Origin: CALMFQ01 sp964495595
Lineage (GTDB): Bacteria; Pseudomonadota; Gammaproteobacteria; Burkholderiales; SCOH01
Direction: 5' to 3'
Length of the DNA stretch: 48,007 nt
Assembly (NCBI GenBank): GCA_964495595.1
Contig: CAZBWH010000016.1
Location: 1-48,007 of the forward strand
The notes under the pieces were generated by a model, which had not been told where the DNA came from, did not search any database, and saw nothing but the letters and a program-made list of their open reading frames with translations. The position numbers and the translations under genes are program-made. Shown here one piece after another: positions 1-6,108 of this stretch; the first letter of the stretch is position 1, and each line of letters starts with the position of its first letter.

Positions 1-881
1 AAGGCGGCTACTTCCCGGTTCCGCCGGTCGACAGCTACCAGGACATCCGCGCTGCCATGTGTAACGCGCTGGAAGAACTAGGTGTGCCGGTCGAAGTTCA
101 CCACCACGAAGTCGCCACTGCCGGCCAGTGCGAAATCGGCACCAAGTTCTCGACCCTGGTTCAGCGCGCTGACTGGACCCAGATCCTGAAATACGTGGTG
201 CAGAACGTTGCGCACCAGTACGGCAAAACCGCAACCTTCATGCCGAAGCCGATCGTTGGTGACAACGGTTCGGGCATGCACGTTCACCAGTCGATCTGGA
301 AAGACGGCAAGAACCTGTTCGCAGGCAACGGCTACGCCGGCCTGTCGGAATTCGCGCTGCACTACATCGGCGGTATCATCAAACACGCCAAGGCACTGAA
401 CGCGATCACCAACCCGGGCACCAACTCGTACAAGCGTCTGGTTCCGGGCTACGAAGCACCGGTAATGCTGGCTTACTCGGCGAAAAACCGTTCGGCTTCG
501 ATCCGCATTCCGTACGTTGCTTCGGACAAGGCTCGCCGTATCGAAGCGCGTTTCCCGGATCCCCTGTCGAACCCGTACCTGTGTTTCGCTGCGCTGATGA
601 TGGCGGGTCTGGACGGCGTGCAGAACAAGATCAACCCGGGCGATCCGTCGGACAAGAACCTGTACGATCTGCCGCCGGAAGAAGACAAACTGGTACCGAA
701 GGTTTGCCACAGCCTGGAAATGGCGCTGGAAGCTCTGGACAAGGATCGCGAGTTCCTGACCCGTGGCGGCGTGTTCTCCAACGAGTGGATCGATTCCTAC
801 ATCGAACTGAAGATGGAAGAAGTACAGAAGTTCCGTATGACTACCCACCCGGTAGAATTTGCGATGTACTACTCGCTGTAA
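1..881 (+). CDS. glnA: Glutamine synthetase type I, 3' part (5' end outside window)
   Basis: Makes glutamine from glutamate, ammonia and ATP in the cytoplasm. The frame is open from base 3 and encodes the last 292 residues of a protein whose family is about 470 long. Visible signatures are the ATP/metal motif NGSGMHVHQS, the glutamate-binding loop NPGTNSYKRLVPGYEAP, KNRSASIRIP and RIEARFPDPLSNPY. The motif NLYDLPPEE carries the tyrosine that GlnE adenylylates in GlnA-I enzymes, so activity is probably controlled by reversible adenylylation. A hairpin and an intrinsic terminator follow at 888-964. The ntrBC pair that would regulate glnA lies 7 kb to the right, but a scaffold gap at 978 means that distance may not be real. 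Identification is secure. Confidence 0.97.
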   Translation, partial: GGYFPVPPVDSYQDIRAAMCNALEELGVPVEVHHHEVATAGQCEIGTKFSTLVQRADWTQILKYVVQNVAHQYGKTATFMPKPIVGDNGSGMHVHQSIWKDGKNLFAGNGYAGLSEFALHYIGGIIKHAKALNAITNPGTNSYKRLVPGYEAPVMLAYSAKNRSASIRIPYVASDKARRIEARFPDPLSNPYLCFAALMMAGLDGVQNKINPGDPSDKNLYDLPPEEDKLVPKVCHSLEMALEALDKDREFLTRGGVFSNEWIDSYIELKMEEVQKFRMTTHPVEFAMYYSL

Positions 882-922
882 TATAAGTGGGCGTCCAAGG
901 GCGCCCATGCTGTACCGACAAG

Positions 923-964
923 AAGGCCGGAAAGCCAATATAATCAAGGCTTCCGGCCTTTTTT
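923..964 (+). terminator. Rho-independent terminator after glnA
   Basis: Stem 923-936 pairs with 948-960 (AAGGCCGGAA-AGCC against GGCTTCCGGCCTT, one bulged A), followed by a run of T. A second, smaller hairpin without a T-run (TGGGCG/CGCCCA) sits at 888-907, just after the stop codon. Confidence 0.85.
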
Positions 965-977
965 ACGTCCGTGGCGT

Positions 978-987
978 NNNNNNNNNN
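978..987. other. Assembly gap (10 N)
   Basis: Ten ambiguous bases follow the glnA terminator. This is a scaffold join or a masked stretch, so the adjacency of glnA to the TA remnant and the CRISPR remnant is not proven. The stretch 988-1236 holds no gene that I can recognise; it contains the motif cluster listed separately. Confidence 0.95.
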
Positions 988-1022
988 GTAAGCAAATGTG
1001 CTCATGTTTCACCCGTGTTATG

Positions 1023-1135
1023 TGTAACTAATGGGTGTAACTATATTAATGTATGTAACAAAATGCAATGGCTAATTTTGTTACATGTATTTTGCGAAGA
1101 AAAACAGGATGTAACAAATCGGTCGATTGGTTACA
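1023..1135. repeat. Cluster of six TGTAAC/GTTACA motifs with a perfect 12-bp inverted repeat
   Basis: TGTAAC occurs at 1023, 1036, 1054 and 1110, and its complement GTTACA at 1080 and 1130. Positions 1053-1064 (ATGTAACAAAAT) and 1075-1086 form a perfect 12-bp inverted repeat with a 10-nt loop. The stretch is visibly AT-richer than its surroundings and lies about 100 bp upstream of the higB remnant. It could be a repressor site array or the edge of a mobile element; I do not know the cognate protein. Confidence 0.5.
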
Positions 1136-1236
1136 CGGGGTTTGTCCCTGCTTTTAATCTGTTACTGAGACCATTCCGGATCGCTGCGGATGCATCTGGC
1201 GTTGTTTTACTTAACGCTTGGCGTTATGGTTCGGCT

Positions 1237-1519
1237 ATGGGAATAGTCGACTTCAAGTGCCGGAAAACCGCAAAGACATGGCGCGGCGAAGTATCAGCCA
1301 AGCTGCCGTCATCCATCCTGCAGAATGCGTTGCGCAAGCTGTTCATGCTCGCCAGAGCGGTCGCCTGACCGACCGCGCATACCGCCAGCCAATCGACTTG
1401 GAGCCCTGAAGGGCAACCGGGCCGGGCAACACAGCATCCGTATCAACGACCAATGGCGCATCTGCTGTGTGTGGACTGCGGCCGGCCCTGCCCAAGTCGA
1501 AATCGTCGATTATCACTGA
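1237..1519 (+). pseudogene. higB: Frameshifted HigB/RelE-family toxin remnant
   Basis: HigB toxins are ribosome-dependent mRNA endonucleases. Residues in three successive frames rebuild a normal HigB of about 93 residues. Frame one from ATG 1237 gives MGIVDFKCRKTAKTW...ALRKLFMLARAV. A short bridge in a second frame reads RLTD. The third frame gives RIPPANRLGALKG then HSIRINDQWRICCVW and VEIVDYH, the characteristic HigB C-terminus. Two single-base losses near 1356-1376 explain both shifts. With an in-frame stop at 1366-1368 the product cannot be full length. Sequencing error is possible this close to a scaffold gap, but the partner gene is damaged too. Confidence 0.75.
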
Positions 1520-1528
1520 GGTGCGCAC

Positions 1529-1735
1529 ATGGACAAACTTCACAACATTCACCCCGGCGAAATTCTCAGCGAAGAATTCCTGCTGCCAATGGGCCTGACC
1601 CAAAACCGCCTGGCGTGTGCTATCGGTGTACCGCCACGGCGCCGGCCACGCGGATCATTGAATGGTCAACCGGCGAAGTGCAGGCCGGCATACGCGAGCA
1701 GGTTGACTGCTTCAGGTTGCTATCCCCGGCATGAT
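1529..1735 (+). pseudogene. higA: Degenerate HigA/XRE antitoxin remnant
   Basis: Begins 9 bp after the higB remnant stop. The N-terminus MDKLHNIHPGEILSEEF followed by LPMGLTQNRLACAIGVPPRR is the standard HigA helix-turn-helix start. After about 35 residues the similarity breaks down into basic, proline-rich sequence (RRPRGSLNGQPAKCRP) with partial matches to the family in other frames. An intact HigA of about 100 residues would normally continue through the second half of the helix-turn-helix. The reading frame runs on to 1822 by chance, overlapping the 3' end of the ion channel gene on the other strand. I call it a non-functional antitoxin. Confidence 0.7.
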
Positions 1736-1798
1736 CCTGAGCGATTTGCCCAGGCCACGCCTGCGAAAGACCGTTGCGTCGCCGCAGCGGCTGTTGTC

Positions 1799-2674
1799 TC
1801 AATCATGAAGGTAAGACGGTAGCCGGGCGCCGCAGTGCATGCAAAAGGTTGCCTGGGCGGGGTGGCCTTCGCTCAGACATTCGTGACAGGTGCGGGTGGT
1901 GGGGCTGCTGTTGCGCTGGGCGGCCATTTCGACGGTGACGATGCCGGTCGGCACCGCCAGGGTGCCCCAGCCGAGCAGCATCATCAGCGATGCAATCAGC
2001 CGGCCCAGGTCCGTTTTGGGGGTGATGTCACCGAATCCGACTGTGGTCATGGTGGTGATGGCCCAGTAAACCCCGGTGGGAATATTGTGAAAGCCATTCT
2101 CCGACCCTTCTACCACATACATCAAGGTGCCCATTACCAGTACGATCATCAGCACCACTGACAGAAACACAGAAATCTTGCGCACACTGGCTTTCAGCGC
2201 GTAGCCCAACGCTTGATACTCGGCCATGTAGGCGGTGAGCTTCAGCACCCGGAACACCCGCAGCAGGCGCAAAACGCGGATGTCGATCAGTGCCTGGCTT
2301 TCCGGCAGCAGCAGGGCCAGATAGCTGGGCAGGATCGACAACAGATCCACCAGGCCGAAAAAGCTGCGCGTATACCGCCACGGATGCGGCGCGCAGGCCA
2401 GTCGTGCCAGGTATTCGACGGTGAACAGCCCGGTGAAGCCCCATTCCAGCCAGGTGAACGTTCGGCCAAAGCGGGTGGCCAACCCGTCGACACTGTCAGC
2501 AATCACCACCAGCACACTCAGCAGGATCGCAATGATCAAGCCGATATCAAACCAGCGTCCAGCTCGGGTATCTGCCTCGAAAATGATCGTGTACAACCGC
2601 AGCCGCCAGCCTTGCAGGCTGGATCGGTCGGCGTCGGGCTGGGCGGAAGGGCTTGTGTGCGGGCGGGTGGACAT
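1799..2674 (-). CDS. Voltage-gated potassium channel-like ion transporter with C-terminal zinc ribbon
   Basis: A 291-residue membrane protein of the six-helix ion_trans family. Helices can be seen at about 43-60, 74-91, 103-123, 165-187 and 224-246. Residues 131-148 (DIRVLRLLRVFRVLKL) form an S4-like helix with regularly spaced arginines, and TVGFGD at 211-216 is a K+ selectivity filter. The tail after residue 260 has two CxxC pairs (Cys263/266 and Cys278/281) resembling a small zinc ribbon. That is not a usual part of short bacterial Kv channels and could sense metal or redox state. The N-terminal 20 residues are hydrophilic, so a slightly later start is possible. There is no operon partner: the flanking genes are the TA remnant and cas6. 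Confidence 0.9.
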   Translation of the reverse strand: MSTRPHTSPSAQPDADRSSLQGWRLRLYTIIFEADTRAGRWFDIGLIIAILLSVLVVIADSVDGLATRFGRTFTWLEWGFTGLFTVEYLARLACAPHPWRYTRSFFGLVDLLSILPSYLALLLPESQALIDIRVLRLLRVFRVLKLTAYMAEYQALGYALKASVRKISVFLSVVLMIVLVMGTLMYVVEGSENGFHNIPTGVYWAITTMTTVGFGDITPKTDLGRLIASLMMLLGWGTLAVPTGIVTVEMAAQRNSSPTTRTCHECLSEGHPAQATFCMHCGARLPSYLHD

Positions 2675-2745
2675 CAGCAGTCTGGCGCAGGAAAAATCAC
2701 GTCATTCAGTGTAGCCGACCGGCAGCTCGCAGCGCAGGATGCGGA

Positions 2746-3705
2746 TCAAGTGGCCAGTGAATACTGGCCGAGGCCGAAGGTGGCATTCTTGCCCAGATGC
2801 GCCCACTTGCCGTGGTGCAGCAGGCTGGCAAAGGGTTGCAGGTTGCCGCTGAGGCTGAGGCTGAGGTTGCCAACCAGGCCGCCGAGCTTCATCAATTGCT
2901 GCTGACGGCTGGAGTAGCGCGCCCAGTCGTGCCAGTGCAGTTGTTGGCGTAGCTGGATCGATTCGGCCAGTTGCGCCAGCATTGGTACGTTGAGTGCCTG
3001 CTGGCCGGCATGAAATTCGGCCAGCAGGCTGAGCCGGCGTGCCAGGGCCACCAGCAGGGTACGGGCGGTGAGCTGCCCGGCGCCCAGCGGTTTGCCGTTG
3101 TCCTGCAGGCGCAGCGGGGTGGTGAAGCTGAGCGTTGCCTGCTGGCCAATGGCCGGTACGGCGTGGGCTTCGTCGCCATGGCTGATCAGGGCGGTAGCAT
3201 GCGGTTGCCACAGCAGGGTTGCGCCTTGCTGGCCGACGTGGCTGACGGCGGCCAGTTCCAGCGCGCCATCTCCGGCACCGATGCCGTGGCGCAGGGCACG
3301 TTGCCAGGCGTGGATGACCAGCGGCAATTGGGCACGGGCGCGGCCGATCAGCACCATGTGAAAGCTGAGCGGCTGGCCGGCCTCGATCTGTTGTGCGCCG
3401 ATGGGTGGTGGCTCGATCACGTACGGATTGGGGATCTGGCTGAAGCGTTGCAGTTCGTGCTCGGGCGGGGCCGGGGTTTCAAACAGCTCCGGGTAGGGGC
3501 AGCTGCGATACAGCGGGCAGCTTTTGCAATCTTTTTGCCGGGTCATGCAGGCGGTGCGGCGCAGGGCATTGCCGAATGCGCCGCGCAGGGTGGAGCCGGC
3601 ATAATCCGGCAGGCGCACCGTGCTGGTGGCCACGCAATCGAAACGGTAACGGGCGACCGGCAGGTGCAGATCGGTCAGTGACGGGATCAGGTCTGGGCTG
3701 TTCAT
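2746..3705 (-). CDS. cas6: CRISPR pre-crRNA endoribonuclease Cas6 (RAMP)
   Basis: Cas6 cuts pre-crRNA within each repeat to give mature guides. The 319-residue protein has the N-terminal RAMP signature LPDYAGSTLRGAFGNALRR (32-50), a cysteine cluster (Cys53, 60, 63, 69) typical of one type III-associated Cas6 group, and a C-terminal glycine-rich loop HLGKNATFGLGQYSL (303-317) expected to contact RNA. Two palindromic repeats and the tail of a probable RAMP subunit lie upstream on the same strand, consistent with cas6 having been the last gene of a type III operon. No repeat array is visible in the window, so any substrate must be elsewhere. The region before the ATG at 3705 has no clear ribosome-binding site. 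Confidence 0.85.
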   Translation of the reverse strand: MNSPDLIPSLTDLHLPVARYRFDCVATSTVRLPDYAGSTLRGAFGNALRRTACMTRQKDCKSCPLYRSCPYPELFETPAPPEHELQRFSQIPNPYVIEPPPIGAQQIEAGQPLSFHMVLIGRARAQLPLVIHAWQRALRHGIGAGDGALELAAVSHVGQQGATLLWQPHATALISHGDEAHAVPAIGQQATLSFTTPLRLQDNGKPLGAGQLTARTLLVALARRLSLLAEFHAGQQALNVPMLAQLAESIQLRQQLHWHDWARYSSRQQQLMKLGGLVGNLSLSLSGNLQPFASLLHHGKWAHLGKNATFGLGQYSLAT

Positions 3706-3725
3706 GGTGTGGTGTGCGTAGTGGC

Positions 3726-3767
3726 AGCCCCTCTCCCCAACCCCTCTCCCGCATGGGGAGAGGGGCT
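3726..3767. repeat. CT-rich palindrome between cas6 and the RAMP remnant
   Basis: A perfect 13-bp inverted repeat (AGCCCCTCTCCCC at 3726-3738, complement at 3755-3767) whose loop contains a further CCCCTCTCCC copy. CT-rich palindromes of this style are common dispersed intergenic elements in proteobacteria. No second copy was seen in this window. Confidence 0.65.
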
Positions 3768-3795
3768 CAGGCGGGCAGGGCGGAATGGATGGCGT

Positions 3796-3866
3796 TGCCC
3801 TGCAGGCCGCATCCAGATTGGCTTGCAGCCCGGCTGCAAGCCAATGCCAGAGCGGCCTGCAGGGCA
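3796..3866. repeat. 71-bp nested palindromic repeat, family 1 copy A
   Basis: An outer arm TGCCCTGCAGGCCGC pairs with its complement at the other end, and an inner arm ATTGGCTTGCAGC pairs with GCTGCAAGCCAAT, giving a cruciform-like unit. A related unit lies at 45396-45466; in opposite orientation the two align along their whole length with scattered differences. No coding potential. Confidence 0.75.
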
Positions 3867-3889
3867 GTTGGTAGCGTGGGTGGAAGCAA

Positions 3890-4490
3890 TCATGCGGCTT
3901 CGTCCCGCAGTTGGCGCAGTTGGGCTTTGATTTCCTTTTCGCGCTTGCCTAGTGCGACGGACTTGATGCGCGGGCCGATTTCGCCAGCCAGCACCTTCTG
4001 TTCCTCAGCGCTCCACCCCTCGCCGCTGCAGGCCTGAGCCAGCAGCTCGCACAGGGCAACGAATGCCGGCTGGCCCGGTGCCTTGTCCTTGGCAGGGGCG
4101 GTACCCCATTTGGCCAGAAAATCAGCCGTGGTGCGGGCGGCGTCGCTCATCGCAGCGCGAGCTTGTTTTTCTGCGGCCTGGGCATCTGCCTCGGCCTGGG
4201 CACGGGCAGCGGCTTCGGCTTCTGCCTTTTGCTGTGCGGCGCGGCGAGCGTAGAGTTGCTCACGCTGAGCTGCAATTTTTTCGCGCACGCTGGCCATGCT
4301 GCCGGCCTTTTGCTGCCTGGCGCACCATTGCTGCAGTTGCGGCAGGGCGGGGTTGCTGGCCGGCTCGACCAGCACCCAGCCAAACGGCAGCATGTCGCTG
4401 CGGGCGTTGCTGTCGTCGGCGGCGAGCCAGACGGTGAAATTTGAACCCGGATTGTCCATTAGCCGTTTTGCAGCCCATGAATGACCGGCG
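3890..4490 (-). pseudogene. C-terminal remnant of a probable type III CRISPR RAMP subunit
   Basis: The preserved reading frame encodes about 190-198 residues, beginning around AKRLMDNPGSNFTVWLAADD and continuing through MLPFGWVLVEP. The latter resembles the end of the RAMP fold in Csm5/Cas7-like type III proteins. A long, charged, alanine-rich coiled-coil follows (AAQREQLYARRAAQQKAEAE and onward), then a helical tail ending LRQLRDEAA. Its position directly upstream of cas6 fits a type III complex subunit. The frame stays open to 4585, but the residues upstream of about 4490 read through the IS remnant out of its frame, so the RAMP sequence stops abruptly at the IS edge. The family assignment is an inference from short motifs and is only moderately sure. 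A small intact protein started at Met 4459 cannot be excluded. Confidence 0.5.
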
Positions 4491-4805
4491 GAGCCGAAGC
4501 GTTGGCCCATAACCCTGAGAACCAAGCACGTTTTCGACGGGGCAGGGACAGCATCAAGCGGTTCTGCCCGGGGTCTTGGCACCACGAACCGCCGATCGCC
4601 AGCACCAGGCCATGCAAGGTGGAAAGGGTATGCTGGATTTTGGAGCGCAGCACGGCCTGACGAAACAGGCTCATCAGGTTGTACGCGAGCATGGCAAAGC
4701 CCAAGGCGGCTTCAGTCGCCCAGAAGTCGCGCATGTTGAACGCGTCCAGACCGAAGTCATTTTTCAGTTCCTTGGGTATTGTCGTTCATGATGTGTGCCT
4801 CGCTG
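4470..4805 (-). mobile_element. IS transposase C-terminal remnant (IS1380/IS4-like DDE family)
   Basis: Minus-strand frames rebuild the end of a DDE transposase. AHIMNDNTQ is followed, after a frameshift near 4770, by ELKNDFGLDAFNMRDFWATE, then ALGFAMLAYNLMSLFRQ and SKIQHTLSTLHGLVLAIGG. The FWATEAA...AYNLMSLFRQ block is characteristic of this class of transposases. Only about 110 residues of a protein usually longer than 400 survive, with no second end visible. The left edge abuts the truncated RAMP gene, so the element or a later recombination probably removed the middle of the CRISPR operon. Confidence 0.75.
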
Positions 4806-4918
4806 GAAGTGGATCTGCAGCCAGTTTACGAGGCAGGATGGGGTCTGGCTGACTGGGCAAGCTTGCCGTGGCGGGGAGGTGAGTCAGCCGGGCGGTGTGG
4901 CCCGGCGGGTGGGGGTAG

Positions 4919-4992
4919 CCTGTCGGATTTGAGCGATCGTGGCGAGCTTCGTTTTCCCTCTGGCGCAGCAGATCAGTCTCAACCCCGACAGG
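4919..4992. repeat. Short element with terminal inverted repeats, family 2 copy A
   Basis: The 74-bp unit begins CCTGTCGGATTTGAG and ends CTCAACCCCGACAGG, an imperfect 15-bp terminal inverted repeat. In reverse orientation it matches 13318-13417 at both ends, including TTGAGACTGA and CAGAGGGA. It ends 3 bp before the stop codon of the NE0113-type gene. It is too short to code for a protein and looks like a miniature or REP-type element. Confidence 0.7.
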
Positions 4993-4995
4993 CGG

Positions 4996-6108
4996 CTAGT
5001 TGACGAGGTGGATGCAGTCGGCTGGCAGGAGGAGACCGTAGCGGGTGTTCGGGCGGCGGCCCTGGGTGGCGATCTGGTAGCGCTGGTATTCGAGCGGGAG
5101 GGTTTTCTTGATCTGGTTGTTGATCTTGGAGCGCTTCTGTTCAAACCATTCTTTGGGGAAGCCTTGTTCGTGGTCGAGCTGGGCTTGCAGTTTTTCGTAG
5201 TCGTGCGCCATTTCGCCTACCTGGTGGCGGTAGAGTTGGGCAAAGTCGTTGTGTACGGGGTCGGTGTGACGGACGAATGCCTGGTCGCCAAGCTGGACGC
5301 GGCGTTCGGCCAGCCAGCGGTAAAAAGCGTGCAGCATGGGGGGGAGCTCGATCGGTTGGCTGCCACATTCAATCCGGCATTGGCTGCGGTGAATGACCAG
5401 CCGGGGCGGGTTGAGGCTGCGTTGGGTGGCGGCGACAAGGTCGCTGAAGTTGCCGCTGCCGTGGTCAAAGGCGCTGGCGAGGCTGTCGCGTAGCCTGACA
5501 AAGGGGATGGAGGCGAGCTCGACAATGGCGTTAGCGGTGCTGATCGGTTCGTTTTCGCGGGTAAACAGTACCTGAGGTTCGCGTGGCGGGTAGTAAAACT
5601 TGTGGTTACCTTCAAACGGTTCGCTGACCAGGACGTGCGATAGCCGGTCTTGTTCGCGGCCAAACAGCGAGAGGGCGTAGCCGAGGTAGAACCCCATCGT
5701 TTTGCGCCCGCCGGCAATCGAGACGTGCAGGGCGCAGTCGGGGTCGGCGGTGAGTTGGCGCACCAGGGCGGTGATGCTGTCGGCGGCCAGGGCGTTTTCA
5801 TCGGGGGTGCGGATGTCGATCAGGGGCTGGCCGTTGCTGTCGCGGATGAGGTGGATGTGCTGGCTGTCAAAGGTGATCGGCGGCAGCCCGTAGTCGCGGC
5901 AAAGCTGGCCAAACCGGCCCAGATGCGGGTCGAGCAGGGTGAGCCGGGCGTTTTCGGCGCCTTTGCGGGTGGTGATCAGGTGCACTTCGGTGGGGATGAA
6001 GGCGGGCTGTTCGACCTGGGTGAGGGCGTACAGGGTTTCGGTGAGGATTTGCGGCGACATGCCGGTGACGGCTACCAGAATGCGGCGTGGGTAGTGCTCG
6101 GGGGTCAT
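4996..6108 (-). CDS. Type III CRISPR-associated Cas_NE0113-family protein (Csm6-type ring nuclease candidate)
   Basis: A 370-residue protein matching the NE0113/TIGR02584 family. The N-terminal Rossmann-like half has ILVAVTGMSPQILTETLYAL (10-29) and HVSIAGGRKTMGFYLGYALS (128-147), the ligand-loop arrangement of CARF proteins. The C-terminal part (about 235-370) looks like a winged-helix region ending NTRYGLLLPADCIHLVN. I see no HEPN RxxxxH motif, so it is unlikely to be a classical Csm6 RNase; members are annotated as ring nucleases that degrade cyclic oligoadenylate. Its ATG at 6108 overlaps the stop of the upstream CARF nuclease gene (ATGA), so the two are translationally coupled. That suggests an effector with its off-switch. 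Confidence 0.8.
   Translation of the reverse strand: MTPEHYPRRILVAVTGMSPQILTETLYALTQVEQPAFIPTEVHLITTRKGAENARLTLLDPHLGRFGQLCRDYGLPPITFDSQHIHLIRDSNGQPLIDIRTPDENALAADSITALVRQLTADPDCALHVSIAGGRKTMGFYLGYALSLFGREQDRLSHVLVSEPFEGNHKFYYPPREPQVLFTRENEPISTANAIVELASIPFVRLRDSLASAFDHGSGNFSDLVAATQRSLNPPRLVIHRSQCRIECGSQPIELPPMLHAFYRWLAERRVQLGDQAFVRHTDPVHNDFAQLYRHQVGEMAHDYEKLQAQLDHEQGFPKEWFEQKRSKINNQIKKTLPLEYQRYQIATQGRRPNTRYGLLLPADCIHLVN

Noticed and set aside
78..947. 289-residue open frame on the minus strand of glnA
   Set aside because: It is the GC-rich antisense shadow of glnA; its product shows no domain and glnA codon periodicity explains it.
3700..5000. Possible CRISPR array near cas6
   Set aside because: The repeats present are single palindromic units without regular 30-40 bp spacing or unique spacers.
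4996..6108. HEPN RNase domain in the NE0113-type protein
   Set aside because: No RxxxxH-type active site is visible in the C-terminal half; the region reads more like a winged helix.
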